This document shows positions 54,327-64,000 of a DNA stretch of 64,000 nucleotides, piece after piece. Position numbers and translations under genes: made by a program. Source of the DNA: Pseudomonas sp. PD9R (GTDB lineage: Bacteria; Pseudomonadota; Gammaproteobacteria; Pseudomonadales; Pseudomonadaceae); contig NZ_JAHTMR010000002.1 in NCBI RefSeq assembly GCF_019200975.1, forward strand, positions 62,001 to 126,000, read 5' to 3'. Positions within the stretch are counted from its first letter, which is position 1, and each line of letters opens with the position of its first letter. Under the pieces are notes generated by a model. That model made no database searches. It saw nothing but the letters and a program-made list of their open reading frames with translations, and was not told the origin of the DNA.

Positions 54327-56189
54327 ATGGCCCTACTGCAGATCGCCGAACCCGGCCAAAGTCCTCAACCGCACCAGCGTCGTCTGGCTGTGGGGATCGA
54401 CTTGGGCACTACCAATTCGCTGGTCGCTGCGTTGCGCAGTGGTCTTTCCGAGCCTCTGGCTGACGCGCAAGGGCAAGTCATTTTGCCGTCCGCCGTGCGC
54501 TATCACGCTGATCGTGTGGAGGTTGGCGAGTCGGCCAAGCTGGCTGCCGCCACCGATCCTTTGAATACTGTGCTGTCAGTCAAGCGCTTGATGGGTCGTG
54601 GTCTGTCCGACGTCAAGCAGCTGGGCGAGCAACTGCCGTACCGCTTTGTCGGTGGCGAGTCGCACATGCCGTTCATCGAGACGATCCAGGGCCCGAAAAG
54701 CCCGGTCGAAGTCTCCGCCGATATCCTCAAGGTACTGCGTCAGCGTGCCGAAGCGACATTGGGTGGCGAACTGGTGGGTGCGGTGATCACTGTTCCGGCC
54801 TATTTCGACGACGCTCAGCGTCAAGCCACCAAGGATGCGGCCAAGCTGGCCGGTCTGAATGTGCTGCGTTTGCTCAATGAGCCAACCGCCGCCGCGGTGG
54901 CCTATGGTCTGGATCAACACGCTGAAGGCCTGGTCGCTATTTACGATCTCGGCGGCGGTACTTTCGATATTTCGATTCTGCGTCTGACGGGTGGTGTCTT
55001 TGAAGTCCTGGCCACCGGCGGCGACAGCGCGCTGGGCGGCGATGACTTCGACCACGCAATCGCTGGCTGGATTATCGAGAGCGCCGGCCTGTCCGCTGAT
55101 CTCGATCCGGGTACGCAACGTCATCTGCTGCAAACCGCTTGTGCGGCCAAGGAAGCGTTGACCAATGCCGCAGTCGTCGAAGTCGCTTATGGCGAGTGGA
55201 AAGCCCAACTGACCCGCGAAGCCTTCAATGCGCTGATCGAGCCGATGGTTGCCCGCAGCCTGAAAGCATGCCGCCGCGCCGTTCGCGATTCCGGTGTTGA
55301 ACTGGAAGAAGTGCATGCCGTCGTCATGGTTGGCGGTTCGACTCGTGTTCCTCGTGTTCGCGAAGCTGTCGCTGAATCCTTTGGTCGTGAACCGCTGACT
55401 GAAATCGATCCGGATCAAGTGGTGGCCATCGGTGCCGCGATCCAGGCCGATACCTTGGCTGGCAATAAGCGAGACGGCGACGAATTGTTGCTGCTGGACG
55501 TGATTCCGTTGTCCCTGGGCCTGGAAACCATGGGCGGACTGATGGAGAAGGTGATTCCGCGCAACACCACCATTCCCGTCGCCCGCGCTCAGGACTTCAC
55601 CACTTACAAAGATGGCCAGTCGGCCATGGCGATCCATGTTCTACAGGGTGAGCGTGAGCTGATCAGTGATTGTCGCTCCCTGGCGCGCTTCGAATTGCGC
55701 GGCATTCCGGCGATGGTTGCCGGTGCAGCGAAGATTCGCGTGACCTTCCAGGTCGATGCCGATGGTCTGCTCAGTGTTTCGGCCCGTGAACTGGGTTCAG
55801 GTGTTGAAGCCAGTATCCAGGTCAAGCCGTCCTACGGTCTGACCGACGGCGAAATCGCCCGGATGCTCAAGGATTCGTTCCAGCATGCCAACGATGACAA
55901 GGTCGCCCGTGTTCTGCGTGAGCAGCAGGTCGACGCCGAGCGCCTGATCGAAGCTGTGCAAGCGGCTCTGGAGGTCGACGGTGAGCGTCTGCTCGATGCC
56001 GATGAGCGCATGGTTATCGACTTGCAGGTGCAGGAACTGACCGAACTGATGAAAGGTACCGATGGTTACGCCATCGAGCAGCAGACCAAGCGTCTGTCGC
56101 AAGTGACCGATGCCTTTGCTGCTCGCCGCCTGGACTCGACGGTGAAAGCCGCGCTGGCGGGGCGCAACCTGAATGAGATTGAGGAATAA
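54327..56189 (+). CDS. hscA: Hsp70-type chaperone HscA
   Basis: 620 residues. Nucleotide-binding domain signatures '[12 protein letters not shown]', '[14 protein letters not shown]' and '[17 protein letters not shown]', then the substrate domain ('[18 protein letters not shown]'). It recognises the LPPVK motif of IscU. fdx starts 2 bp after its stop. Confidence 0.97.
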   Translation: MALLQIAEPGQSPQPHQRRLAVGIDLGTTNSLVAALRSGLSEPLADAQGQVILPSAVRYHADRVEVGESAKLAAATDPLNTVLSVKRLMGRGLSDVKQLGEQLPYRFVGGESHMPFIETIQGPKSPVEVSADILKVLRQRAEATLGGELVGAVITVPAYFDDAQRQATKDAAKLAGLNVLRLLNEPTAAAVAYGLDQHAEGLVAIYDLGGGTFDISILRLTGGVFEVLATGGDSALGGDDFDHAIAGWIIESAGLSADLDPGTQRHLLQTACAAKEALTNAAVVEVAYGEWKAQLTREAFNALIEPMVARSLKACRRAVRDSGVELEEVHAVVMVGGSTRVPRVREAVAESFGREPLTEIDPDQVVAIGAAIQADTLAGNKRDGDELLLLDVIPLSLGLETMGGLMEKVIPRNTTIPVARAQDFTTYKDGQSAMAIHVLQGERELISDCRSLARFELRGIPAMVAGAAKIRVTFQVDADGLLSVSARELGSGVEASIQVKPSYGLTDGEIARMLKDSFQHANDDKVARVLREQQVDAERLIEAVQAALEVDGERLLDADERMVIDLQVQELTELMKGTDGYAIEQQTKRLSQVTDAFAARRLDSTVKAALAGRNLNEIEE

Positions 56190-56191
56190 CG

Positions 56192-56533
56192 ATGCCGCAG
56201 GTCATTTTTCTGCCACACGAAAAGTTTTGCCCGGACGGCATGGTCGTGGAGGCTGAGACCGGTACGTCCATCCTCGAACTGGCTCATGAGCACCATATCG
56301 AAATGGAAAGTGCTTGTGGCGGCGTTTGCGCCTGCACCACTTGTCACTGCCTGATTCGCGAAGGGTTCGACTCGCTGGAGGACGCCGACGAGCTGGAAGA
56401 AGACTACCTTGATAAGGCTTGGGGGCTGGAAGCCCAGTCGCGCCTGGCCTGTCAGGCAAAAGTCGGGACTGAAGACCTGACCGTCGAGATTCCGAAATAC
56501 TCGCTCAACCACGCAGCCGAAGCGCCGCACTGA
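56192..56533 (+). CDS. fdx: [2Fe-2S] ferredoxin of the ISC system
   Basis: 113 residues. Cluster cysteines Cys42, Cys48 and Cys51 in 'ACGGVCACTTCHC', and the fourth near residue 87 ('RLACQAKV'). It supplies electrons for cluster assembly on IscU. Confidence 0.96.
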   Translation: MPQVIFLPHEKFCPDGMVVEAETGTSILELAHEHHIEMESACGGVCACTTCHCLIREGFDSLEDADELEEDYLDKAWGLEAQSRLACQAKVGTEDLTVEIPKYSLNHAAEAPH

Positions 56534-56547
56534 TTCAAGGAACTGTC

Positions 56548-56748
56548 ATGAGTCTCAAGTGGACTGATGTGCTGGAAATCGCGATCCAGCTGACTGAGAG
56601 CAAACCCGACGTTGACCCTATGTCGGTCAACTTCGTCGATCTGCGCAGATGGGTGATGGAATTGCCCGAGTTCGACGACAAGCCTGAGCATTGTGGCGAG
56701 AAGATCCTGGAGGCCATTCAGGCCCATTGGATCGAAGAACGCGAGTAG
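56548..56748 (+). CDS. iscX: IscX (YfhJ)
   Basis: 66 residues, small and acidic: 'LKWTDVLEIAIQLTE', 'VDPMSVNFVDLRRWVMEL' and 'CGEKILEAIQAHWIEE'. It binds IscS and modulates desulfurase activity. Its TAG stop is also the first part of a family A REP unit. Confidence 0.96.
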   Translation: MSLKWTDVLEIAIQLTESKPDVDPMSVNFVDLRRWVMELPEFDDKPEHCGEKILEAIQAHWIEERE

Positions 56749-56848
56749 GAGCTGGCGAGCGAAGCGAGGCTGCGATCTTTTCCAGTTCCAGCTGAGTGTC
56801 AAGGGCAGGAACAGGGTCAAAGGACCGTAGCCTGCGGTAGCTCCTACA
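56745..56848. repeat. REPIN, family A, diverged
   Basis: GTAGGAGCTGGCGAGCGAAG..GCTGCGATCTTTTCC and the inverted copy GGACCGTAGCCTGCGGTAGC..TCCTACA. The left arm overlaps the iscX stop codon. Confidence 0.82.
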
Positions 56849-56884
56849 GAGGTCGCGACCTTACACAGTTAGGCAATACCCAAG

Positions 56885-56917
56885 AACCCGCGTATAATTC
56901 GCGGGTTTAATTTTTCA
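56885..56917 (+). promoter_or_regulatory. hairpin with TATAAT in its loop, upstream of ndk
   Basis: Perfect 8-bp stem AACCCGCG/CGCGGGTT (56885-56892, 56900-56907) around loop TATAATT, followed by TAATTTTT. It could be a terminator of the isc operon, and the loop is a consensus -10 box for ndk. The -35 is weak at the expected spacing. Confidence 0.6.
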
Positions 56918-56943
56918 CAAATTACCGTTTCTGGAGTTACACC

Positions 56944-57369
56944 ATGGCTGTTCAACGTACTTTCTCCATCATCAAGCCTGACGCTGTTGCAAAAAACGTT
57001 ATCGGCGAGATCACCACTCGTTTCGAAAAAGCTGGCCTGCGCGTTGTAGCTTCGAAACTGAAGCAACTGTCCAAAGCTGAAGCTGAAGGCTTCTACGCTG
57101 AGCACAGCGCTCGTGGTTTCTTCGGCGACCTGGTTGCTTTCATGATCTCCGGTCCGGTTGTCGTTCAGGTTCTGGAAGGCGAAAACGCTATCGCTCTGAA
57201 CCGTGAGCTGATGGGCGCTACCAACCCTAAAGAAGCTGCTGCCGGCACCATCCGTGCTGACTTTGCTGATTCCATCGACGCCAACGCTGTACACGGTTCG
57301 GACTCCGAAGCCGCTGCTGCTCGCGAAATCTCGTACTTCTTCGCAGCTACTGAAGTAACCACTCGCTAA
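56944..57369 (+). CDS. ndk: nucleoside diphosphate kinase
   Basis: 141 residues. '[19 protein letters not shown]' at the N terminus and the catalytic His in '[12 protein letters not shown]' (about 118). It balances NTP pools. Codon use is strongly biased (CTG, GCT, CGT), as expected for high expression. ATG 56944 follows TGGAGT. Confidence 0.97.
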   Translation: MAVQRTFSIIKPDAVAKNVIGEITTRFEKAGLRVVASKLKQLSKAEAEGFYAEHSARGFFGDLVAFMISGPVVVQVLEGENAIALNRELMGATNPKEAAAGTIRADFADSIDANAVHGSDSEAAAAREISYFFAATEVTTR

Positions 57370-57397
57370 GCATTGGCTTAAGAGTGAAGGTGAATCC

Positions 57398-58543
57398 ATG
57401 ACTACATCGACTGTTAAAACTAACCTGCTGGGTCTGACTCAGCTGGAAATGGAAAAATTCTTCGACTCAATCGGGGAGAAGCGTTTCCGTGCCGGTCAGG
57501 TAATGAAATGGATTCACCACCTTGGCGTCGATGATTTCGACGCCATGACGAACGTCAGCAAGGCCCTGCGCGACAAGCTCAAGGTTATTGCCGAAGTTCG
57601 CGGTCCCGAGGTTGTCAGCGAGGACATCTCCACCGACGGTACCCGTAAATGGGTGGTGCGCGTGGCGTCCGGCAGCTGCGTCGAGACCGTGTACATTCCC
57701 CAGGGCAAACGCGGCACGTTGTGCGTTTCGTCCCAGGCAGGCTGTGCCCTGGATTGCAGTTTCTGCTCCACCGGCAAGCAAGGTTTCAACAGCAACCTCA
57801 CCGCCGCCGAAGTCATCGGCCAGGTGTGGATTGCCAATAAATCGTTCGGCAGCATCCCGGCGACCGCCGACCGTGCCATCACCAACGTGGTGATGATGGG
57901 CATGGGTGAGCCGCTGCTGAACTTCGACAACGTCGTGGCCGCCATGCACCTGATGATGGATGACCTGGGCTACGGGATTTCCAAGCGCCGCGTGACCCTG
58001 TCCACTTCGGGCGTGGTGCCGATGATCGATGAGCTGTCCAAGCACATCGACGTTTCCCTGGCGTTGTCCCTGCACGCACCGAATGACGCATTGCGTAACC
58101 AATTGGTGCCGATCAACAGGAAGTATCCGCTTAAGATGCTCCTCGAGTCGTGCCAGCGCTACATGTCGTCCCTGGGCGAAAAGCGCGTGCTGACCATCGA
58201 GTACACCTTGCTCAAAGACATCAATGACAAGGTCGAGCACGCGGTCGAGATGATCGAACTGCTCAAGAACATTCCGTGCAAGATCAACCTGATTCCGTTT
58301 AACCCGTTCCCGCATTCCGGGTACGAGCGGCCAAGCAATAATGCCATTCGTCGGTTCCAGGATCAGCTTCATCATGCCGGTTTCAACGTCACTGTCCGCA
58401 CCACCCGTGGTGAAGATATCGACGCCGCCTGTGGTCAATTGGTAGGGCAGGTGCTGGATCGCACCCGTCGCAGCGAACGTTATATCGCCGTGCGTGAATT
58501 GAACGCCGACAGCGATATGGCGCAGAACGCCGCGAACAAGTAA
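57398..58543 (+). CDS. rlmN: dual-specificity rRNA/tRNA C2-methyladenine synthase RlmN
   Basis: 381 residues. Radical SAM CxxxCxxC in '[15 protein letters not shown]', '[13 protein letters not shown]', and the methyl-carrying Cys near the C terminus ('[11 protein letters not shown]'). It methylates A2503 of 23S rRNA and A37 of some tRNAs. It needs a [4Fe-4S] cluster, so the position after the isc operon is apt. Confidence 0.96.
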   Translation: MTTSTVKTNLLGLTQLEMEKFFDSIGEKRFRAGQVMKWIHHLGVDDFDAMTNVSKALRDKLKVIAEVRGPEVVSEDISTDGTRKWVVRVASGSCVETVYIPQGKRGTLCVSSQAGCALDCSFCSTGKQGFNSNLTAAEVIGQVWIANKSFGSIPATADRAITNVVMMGMGEPLLNFDNVVAAMHLMMDDLGYGISKRRVTLSTSGVVPMIDELSKHIDVSLALSLHAPNDALRNQLVPINRKYPLKMLLESCQRYMSSLGEKRVLTIEYTLLKDINDKVEHAVEMIELLKNIPCKINLIPFNPFPHSGYERPSNNAIRRFQDQLHHAGFNVTVRTTRGEDIDAACGQLVGQVLDRTRRSERYIAVRELNADSDMAQNAANK

Positions 58544-58559
58544 CCAAGAGAGGATCTCT

Positions 58560-59318
58560 ATGTCCCTGCGCTTCGCGCTGCTTTTGCTGTTGGCCAGCCT
58601 GTGTGCTGGCTGCGTTCTTTCGGGCGATTACAATCCGATGAAAACCAGCAAGGGCCGTGACGAAGCGCGTGAGGCGTACGTGCAGTTGGGGATCGGTTAT
58701 TTGCAGCAGGGCATGACCGAGCGTGCAAAAGTACCGTTGAAAAAGGCGCTGGAACTGGATGGCGCTGATCCGGACGCCAATGCGGCGCTGGCGCTGGTGT
58801 TCCAGGCCGAAATGGAGCCGGAACTGGCAGACCAGCATTTTCGCAAGGCGTTGTCCTCCCGCCCCGGCGATGCGCGAATCCTCAACAACTACGGCAGTTT
58901 TCTTTTCGAGCAGAAACGTTACAAGGAAGCTTACGAGCGCTTCGAACAAGCCGCCGCCGATACCCTGTATCCTGAGCGTTCGCGAGTGTTCGAGAACTTG
59001 GGCATGACCGCTTCGATGCTCGGTCAACGCGATCTGGCGCAACAGCAACTGGAAAAAGCCTTGCGTTTGAATCGCCAACAACCACGTGCATTGCTGGAAA
59101 TGGCTGAGTTGTCTTACGAAGACAGGCATTATGTGCCCGCGCGAGACTATTACGATCGTTTTAGCCTGCTGGCCGAGCAAAATGCACGTAGTCTATTGCT
59201 CGGCGTTCGACTGGCAAAAGTGTTTGAAGATCGCGACAAGGCTGCAAGTGCGGGCCTGCAATTAAAACGACTCTATCCCGGTACACCGGAATATCAGCAA
59301 TACCTGTCGGAGCAATGA
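58560..59318 (+). CDS. pilF: type IV pilus biogenesis/stability lipoprotein PilW (PilF)
   Basis: 252 residues. A signal ending in lipobox 'LCAGC' (Cys at about 18), then six TPR-like repeats ('AYVQLGIGYLQQGMTERAKVPLKKALELD', and so on). It is the outer-membrane pilotin that helps PilQ secretin assembly. The stop overlaps the rodZ start by 4 bp. Confidence 0.94.
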   Translation: MSLRFALLLLLASLCAGCVLSGDYNPMKTSKGRDEAREAYVQLGIGYLQQGMTERAKVPLKKALELDGADPDANAALALVFQAEMEPELADQHFRKALSSRPGDARILNNYGSFLFEQKRYKEAYERFEQAAADTLYPERSRVFENLGMTASMLGQRDLAQQQLEKALRLNRQQPRALLEMAELSYEDRHYVPARDYYDRFSLLAEQNARSLLLGVRLAKVFEDRDKAASAGLQLKRLYPGTPEYQQYLSEQ

Positions 59319-60349
59319 TGAAAGCGGCGCATCCTGAAGTTGTAGCAGCGAATCGCGTTAACCCGGGTGAGACCTTGCGCCAGGCCCGCGAAAACAATGG
59401 CTGGACGCTGGCCGAAGTGGCCCTCAAGCTCAATCTCACCGTCAATTCCTTGAGTAATCTGGAAGCCGGTGCTTTCGACAAGCTGCCTGGGCACACCTTT
59501 GCTCGCGGCTATATTCGCGCTTACGCCAAATTGCTTGGCATGGACCAGGCCGTTCTGGTCCAGCAGTTCGATCAATCCACCGGCACCGATTCCCAGGGCA
59601 GCAGCGTTCACAGCCTGGGTCGAATCGAAGAACCTGTGCGGGTTTCCCATACCATCTTGCGAATTGTCAGCCTGTTGTTGCTGATCGCCGTGATTGGTGG
59701 CGGTTTTGTCTGGTGGCAGGATCAAACCTCGCAGCGCACTAAAGACCTGATCAGCCTGAGCCCGGAGCACGTCGAAGTCGAAGGCGCCGACGGCAAAACC
59801 CAGATCCATCCGCTGGATGAGCCGGAAGACCAGGCAGTTGCCGAAGGTCAGGTTGAAAATTCGACCGCGCTTGAATTGCCGCAAACAGAAAAATCGGCTG
59901 AAGCGCTGGCAGAAGGTCAATCGACGGCTCCGGTAGTGGCTCCGACCGCGCCAGCGCCAGTTGTTCCGGCACATAGCACTGCTTCAGTTGTCGCAACTCC
60001 GGCCGCGCCTGCAGCGTCGGCCCCAACTGCTCCTGTCGTACCGGCGCCCACCATGGCCGCGCCAATTGCTGCGAGCGTTCCAGCGCCAGCCGCTGCTCCG
60101 GTCGCCGGCCAAGGTCAGGTACAACTGCAATTTACAGCCGATTGCTGGACGCAAGTGACCGATGGCACCGGCAAGGTGTTGTTGAGTGGTCTCAAGCGTA
60201 AAGGCGATAGCGTTTCCGTCAGCGGCAAGCCGCCATTTGCCGTACGCCTGGGCTTCGCCCGTGGCGCGCAGATCAGCTACAACGGTCAGGCGGTTGATGT
60301 TGCTCCGTTCACCAGTGGCGAGACTGCTCGCCTGAAGTTGGGTCAATAA
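59315..60349 (+). CDS. rodZ: cell-shape protein RodZ
   Basis: 344 residues. N-terminal HTH of the Xre type ('GETLRQARENNGWTLAEVALKLNLTVNSLSNLE', about 14-46), one membrane helix ('ILRIVSLLLLIAVIGGGFVWW', about 111-131), a Pro/Ala-rich linker (about 200-265), and a periplasmic DUF4115 beta domain ('QFTADCWTQVTDGTGKVLLSG'). It links MreB to the membrane. The linker is low-complexity and likely variable in length. Confidence 0.93.
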   Translation: MMKAAHPEVVAANRVNPGETLRQARENNGWTLAEVALKLNLTVNSLSNLEAGAFDKLPGHTFARGYIRAYAKLLGMDQAVLVQQFDQSTGTDSQGSSVHSLGRIEEPVRVSHTILRIVSLLLLIAVIGGGFVWWQDQTSQRTKDLISLSPEHVEVEGADGKTQIHPLDEPEDQAVAEGQVENSTALELPQTEKSAEALAEGQSTAPVVAPTAPAPVVPAHSTASVVATPAAPAASAPTAPVVPAPTMAAPIAASVPAPAAAPVAGQGQVQLQFTADCWTQVTDGTGKVLLSGLKRKGDSVSVSGKPPFAVRLGFARGAQISYNGQAVDVAPFTSGETARLKLGQ

Positions 60350-60352
60350 GTC

Positions 60353-61462
60353 ATGCACGGCGAATCTCCAATCAAACGTCGCGAATCGCGCAAGATCTGG
60401 GTCGGTAACGTACCGGTTGGCGGCGATGCACCTATCGCTGTTCAGAGCATGACCAACAGCGACACCAACGACGTCGCGGCCACCGTGGCGCAGATCAATC
60501 GCCTTGAAGCCGCCGGTGTCGATATCGTGCGGATCTCGGTGCCGGACATGGACGCCGCCGAGGCCTTTGGCAAGATCAAGCAATTGGTCAAGGTGCCGTT
60601 GGTTGCCGATATCCATTTCGACTACCGCATCGCATTGCGTGTCGCGGAGCTGGGCGTTGACTGCCTGCGCATCAACCCGGGCAACATCGGTCGAGAAGAT
60701 CGTGTACGCGCAGTGGTCGATGCCGCCCGTGATCGCGGGATTCCGATCCGCATCGGCGTCAATGCCGGCTCCTTGGAAAAAGACCTGCAAAAGAAATATG
60801 GCGAGCCGACTCCGGCCGCGCTGGTCGAGTCTGCCTTGCGTCACGTCGAACACCTTGAGCGCCTGAACTTCCAGGACTTCAAGGTCAGCGTGAAGGCTTC
60901 CGATGTGTTCATGGCCGTCGAAGCCTATCGCCTGCTGGCCAAGGAAATCGTCCAGCCGCTGCATTTGGGCATCACCGAAGCCGGTGGTTTGCGTTCCGGC
61001 ACAGTGAAATCTGCCGTGGGCCTCGGTATGCTGCTCGCCGAAGGGATTGGCGATACTATCCGCATCTCGTTGGCGGCTGACCCGGTCGAGGAAGTGAAAG
61101 TCGGCTACGACATTCTCAAGTCCCTGCACTTGCGTTCCCGTGGCATCAACTTCATCGCCTGCCCGAGCTGCTCGCGGCAGAACTTCGATGTGGTCAAAAC
61201 CATGAACGAATTGGAAGGGCGTCTCGAAGACCTGCTGGTGCCGCTTGATGTTGCGGTCATCGGTTGCGTGGTCAACGGCCCGGGTGAAGCCAAGGAAGCC
61301 CATATCGGCTTGACCGGCGGCACACCGAACCTGATTTACATCGACGGCAAGCCGTCGCAGAAACTGACGAATGACAATCTGGTGGATGAGCTTGAACGCT
61401 TGATCCGCCAGAAAGCGGCCGAGAAGGTCGAAGCTGACGCAGCGGTTATCGCACGCGGCTGA
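60353..61462 (+). CDS. ispG: (E)-4-hydroxy-3-methylbut-2-enyl-diphosphate synthase
   Basis: 369 residues. TIM-barrel part with '[19 protein letters not shown]', cluster cysteines in '[10 protein letters not shown]' and '[11 protein letters not shown]' (the [4Fe-4S] site). It carries out the penultimate step of the MEP isoprenoid pathway and needs an Fe-S cluster. It starts 3 bp after the rodZ stop. Confidence 0.97.
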   Translation: MHGESPIKRRESRKIWVGNVPVGGDAPIAVQSMTNSDTNDVAATVAQINRLEAAGVDIVRISVPDMDAAEAFGKIKQLVKVPLVADIHFDYRIALRVAELGVDCLRINPGNIGREDRVRAVVDAARDRGIPIRIGVNAGSLEKDLQKKYGEPTPAALVESALRHVEHLERLNFQDFKVSVKASDVFMAVEAYRLLAKEIVQPLHLGITEAGGLRSGTVKSAVGLGMLLAEGIGDTIRISLAADPVEEVKVGYDILKSLHLRSRGINFIACPSCSRQNFDVVKTMNELEGRLEDLLVPLDVAVIGCVVNGPGEAKEAHIGLTGGTPNLIYIDGKPSQKLTNDNLVDELERLIRQKAAEKVEADAAVIARG

Positions 61463-61499
61463 GCCGGACTGAAGAGCCGAACGAATTTAAGGATTTAAA

Positions 61500-62789
61500 G
61501 TGAGCAAGTCTCTGCAAGCCATTCGTGGCATGAACGACATCCTGCCCGAGCAGACGCCCCTGTGGCGTCATTTCGAGGGTACAGTTTCGCGTCTGCTGGA
61601 TAACTATGGTTACAAGCAGATCCGCATGCCGATCGTCGAGTTCACCGAGTTGTTCAAGCGCTCCATCGGTGAAGTGACTGACATCGTCGAAAAAGAGATG
61701 TACACCTTCGACGACCGCAACGGCGACTCCCTGACCCTGCGCCCTGAGGGCACGGCAGCCTGCGTGCGCGCGGTGCTTGAGCACGGCATCACTGGCGGTG
61801 GCCAGGTGCAGAAACTCTGGTACATCGGCCCGATGTTCCGCCACGAGCGCCCGCAGAAAGGCCGTTATCGCCAGTTTCACCAGATCGGTGTCGAAGTCTT
61901 CAACCTCGACGGTCCGGACATTGACGCCGAGCTGATCGTGCTGACCTGGCGCCTGTGGGGCGAGCTCGGTATCCGCGATGCGGTCAAGCTCGAACTCAAT
62001 AGCCTGGGCACCAGCGAGTCCCGTGGCCGTTATCGTGAAGCGCTGGTCGAGTTCCTGTCCGGGCATCTGGACAAGCTGGACGAAGACAGCCAGCGCCGCC
62101 TGAAAACCAACCCGCTGCGCGTGCTCGACACCAAGAACGCCGATACCCAGGCGATTCTGGTTGATGCGCCGAAAATGGCCGACTACCTCGACGAAGAATC
62201 CCGTGTGCACTTCGAGGGCCTGAAAGCTCGCCTTGACGCCGCCGGCATTCCTTATGTAATCAACCCGAAGCTGGTTCGCGGGCTTGATTACTACAGCAAG
62301 ACCGTTTTCGAATGGGTCACCGACAAACTGGGCGCCCAGGGCACCGTATGTGCCGGTGGCCGTTACGACGGTCTGGTCGAGCAGATGGGCGGCAAGCCGA
62401 CGGCTGGCGTAGGTTTCGCCATGGGTATCGAGCGCCTGGTGCTGCTGCTGGAAACCCTGGAACAGATTCCGGAAGAGATTTCCCGTCAGGTCGACTTCTA
62501 CCTCTGCGCCTTCGGTGAAGCGGCCGAGCTGGCTGGTTTGACCTTGGCCGAGCGCGTGCGTGATCAGTTACCGAACCTGCGCCTGCAAGTGAATGCCGGC
62601 GCCGGCAGCTTCAAAAGCCAGTTCAAGAAAGCCGACAAGAGCGGTGCGCTGTATGCACTGATCCTCGGTGACGACGAGATGGCCCAGCAAGTGGTAGGTT
62701 TCAAACCCCTGCGTGGCCAGGGCGAACAACAAAGCATTGCCTGGGATGCGCTTGCCGCTCACCTGGCCACCTGCGTCGTGCAGGGTTGA
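61500..62789 (+). CDS. hisS: histidyl-tRNA synthetase
   Basis: 429 residues from a GTG at 61500 (AAGGA upstream). Class II motif 2 '[19 protein letters not shown]', His-specific '[15 protein letters not shown]', motif 3 '[12 protein letters not shown]', and a C-terminal anticodon-binding domain. It charges tRNA-His. Confidence 0.97.
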   Translation: MSKSLQAIRGMNDILPEQTPLWRHFEGTVSRLLDNYGYKQIRMPIVEFTELFKRSIGEVTDIVEKEMYTFDDRNGDSLTLRPEGTAACVRAVLEHGITGGGQVQKLWYIGPMFRHERPQKGRYRQFHQIGVEVFNLDGPDIDAELIVLTWRLWGELGIRDAVKLELNSLGTSESRGRYREALVEFLSGHLDKLDEDSQRRLKTNPLRVLDTKNADTQAILVDAPKMADYLDEESRVHFEGLKARLDAAGIPYVINPKLVRGLDYYSKTVFEWVTDKLGAQGTVCAGGRYDGLVEQMGGKPTAGVGFAMGIERLVLLLETLEQIPEEISRQVDFYLCAFGEAAELAGLTLAERVRDQLPNLRLQVNAGAGSFKSQFKKADKSGALYALILGDDEMAQQVVGFKPLRGQGEQQSIAWDALAAHLATCVVQG

Positions 62790-62831
62790 AGCTGTCATAA
62801 ACAGCCGATTTAGCGATTAAGGAGTATTGGG

Positions 62832-63473
62832 GTGTCGAGTACCGAAGACGAACAGCTGGCGGATTTGAAGGACTGGTGGTCACGCAACGGCAAGCCCCTG
62901 GTCACTGGCGGCCTGTTGGCGCTGGTCATCGTGTTCGGCTGGCAAGCCTTTCACAAGTATCAGAGTAATCAGTCGCAAGGCGCCTCGATGCTCTATCAGC
63001 AACTGCTGGAAACCACGCTGACGCCTGACGGCAAGCCTGACGCAGCCCGTGTTTCCGACCTGGCCGGCAAGCTCAACAGCGAGTTCGGTGGCAGTGCCTA
63101 TGCGCAATACGGCAGCCTGTTCGTGGCGAAAGTCGCCGTCGACAGCGGCAAGCTGGATGACGCAGCCAGCGAGCTGAAAGCCATTACCGCGAAACCGGCC
63201 AACCCGGCATTGGGCGAAATCGCCCGTCAGCGCCTGGCACAGGTACTGGCTGCGCAGAACAAGGCCGATGAAGCCCTGAAACTGCTCGAAGGCGATGCTG
63301 ACAAGGCATTCCTGGCCACTCGCGAAGAACTCAAGGGCGACCTGCTGGTACAGCTGGGTCGTAACGATGAAGCGCACGCGGCGTATCAAAAAGCCAAGGC
63401 GGCACTGTCGGATGAAGCGGCGGTCGGTGGCCTACAAATCAAGCTGGACGATCTGGCCAAAGGGGATGCGTGA
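62832..63473 (+). CDS. yfgM: YfgM-like ancillary SecYEG translocon protein
   Basis: 213 residues from a GTG at 62832 (AAGGAG upstream). A short cytosolic N terminus ('DEQLADLKDWWSRNGKPLV'), one membrane helix ('GGLLALVIVFGWQAFH'), then a periplasmic TPR-like region ('ALAAQNKADEALKLLEGDAD'-type repeats). It interacts with SecYEG and PpiD in E. coli. It is adjacent to bamB, as usual. Confidence 0.92.
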   Translation: MSSTEDEQLADLKDWWSRNGKPLVTGGLLALVIVFGWQAFHKYQSNQSQGASMLYQQLLETTLTPDGKPDAARVSDLAGKLNSEFGGSAYAQYGSLFVAKVAVDSGKLDDAASELKAITAKPANPALGEIARQRLAQVLAAQNKADEALKLLEGDADKAFLATREELKGDLLVQLGRNDEAHAAYQKAKAALSDEAAVGGLQIKLDDLAKGDA

Positions 63474-63474
63474 C

Positions 63475-64000
63475 GTGATCCGTTGGAAACATGCAGCATT
63501 GCTGGCTCTGGCCGTTTTGGCCGCGGGTTGCAGCAGCAACAGCAAAAAAGAACTGCCTCCGGCCGAACTGGTCGACTTCAAGGAAGAAGTGGTTCTGCAT
63601 AAAGAGTGGAGTCGTTCGATCGGTGACGGTCAGGGCGAAACCTACAACATGCTGGTTCCTGCAATCGATGGCGATACCATCTACGCCGCCGATGTTACCG
63701 GCGTGGTGATGGCGCTGGATCGCAGCAACGGCGACGTCAAATGGAAGAAAGATCTCGAACTGCCTGTTTCCGGCGCCGTTGGCGTGGGTTACGGGCTGCT
63801 GACGATCGGCACGCTCAAGGGTGAAATCGTTGCCCTGGACGCTATCAACGGCGAAGAGAAATGGCGCGCTCGCGTGTCCAGTGAAGTCCTCGCACCACCG
63901 GCCAACAACGGTGATGTGGTGGTGGTTCAAACCCAGGACGACCGTCTGATCGGTCTGGATGCCGCTACCGGCAACCAGCGCTGGTTGTATGACAGCACTC
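63475..64000 (+). CDS. bamB: outer membrane assembly lipoprotein BamB, N-terminal part (runs off window)
   Basis: Starts at GTG 63475, 1 bp after the yfgM stop; 175 codons lie within the window. The signal ends in lipobox 'LAAGC' with Cys near 18. Beta-propeller PQQ-like repeats follow: 'IYAADVTGVVMALDRSNGDVKW', 'EIVALDAINGEEKWRARV', 'LIGLDAATGNQRWLYD'. It is a component of the BAM complex. The 3' end is not visible. Confidence 0.95.
   Translation, partial: MIRWKHAALLALAVLAAGCSSNSKKELPPAELVDFKEEVVLHKEWSRSIGDGQGETYNMLVPAIDGDTIYAADVTGVVMALDRSNGDVKWKKDLELPVSGAVGVGYGLLTIGTLKGEIVALDAINGEEKWRARVSSEVLAPPANNGDVVVVQTQDDRLIGLDAATGNQRWLYDST

Noticed and set aside
59984-61303. 439-codon minus-strand ORF
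   Set aside because: Antisense shadow of rodZ and ispG.

Overview
The window is chromosomal DNA from a fluorescent-group Pseudomonas. Three things point to this: the GC-rich coding bias, the order iscRSUA-hscBA-fdx-iscX-ndk-rlmN-pilF-rodZ-ispG-hisS, the queA-tgt-yajC-secDF block, and two families of REP/REPIN intergenic repeats (GGAGCTGCCG..GATCTTTTGA and GGAGCGAGCCTGCTCGCGAT types). Species cannot be fixed from the sequence alone.

Layout. 1-6.5 kb: a co-oriented accessory cluster (RidA-like fragment, cupin, YfcF-type GST, KamA-like radical SAM enzyme, class IV aminotransferase, TauD-like dioxygenase, AurF-like diiron N-oxygenase, metallo-beta-lactamase-fold hydrolase). It looks like a small-molecule pathway without NRPS or PKS and is the best candidate for an undescribed system. 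6.6-9.1 kb: a MocR regulator and an unknown protein. 9.3-18.3 kb: a polyamine-type ABC importer operon, a LysR regulator, and a divergent amidohydrolase/CobW GTPase/class II aldolase operon. 18.4-24 kb: a two-component system next to an exported methionine sulfoxide repair operon (msrB, DipZ-like electron carrier, msrA). 24-31.5 kb: diguanylate cyclase, LysR, acetylornithine-type aminotransferase, a P-loop kinase, a secreted duplicated-domain protein, a PhoD-like phosphatase and a small secreted protein. 31.6-36.8 kb: an NAD-dependent molybdenum formate dehydrogenase (fdsGBA and fdsD).

37.2-41.8 kb is an accessory island on the 3' side of tRNA-Leu(CAA). It holds a C4-type antisense RNA module: a structured RNA whose loop is complementary to the Shine-Dalgarno of a 34-codon leader translationally coupled to a DUF3077 gene. 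Beyond this lie AT-rich genes for a PD-(D/E)XK nuclease-like protein and a two-gene operon encoding an AbiC-like membrane protein plus an unknown partner, a likely phage-defence locus.

42-64 kb is conserved core: queuosine synthesis (queA, tgt), protein export (yajC, secD, secF), suhB, trmJ, cysE, the complete isc iron-sulfur operon under two IscR-like sites, ndk, rlmN, pilF/pilW, rodZ, ispG, hisS, yfgM and the start of bamB. CysE supplies the cysteine pathway that feeds IscS, and RlmN and IspG in the same run are Fe-S enzymes.
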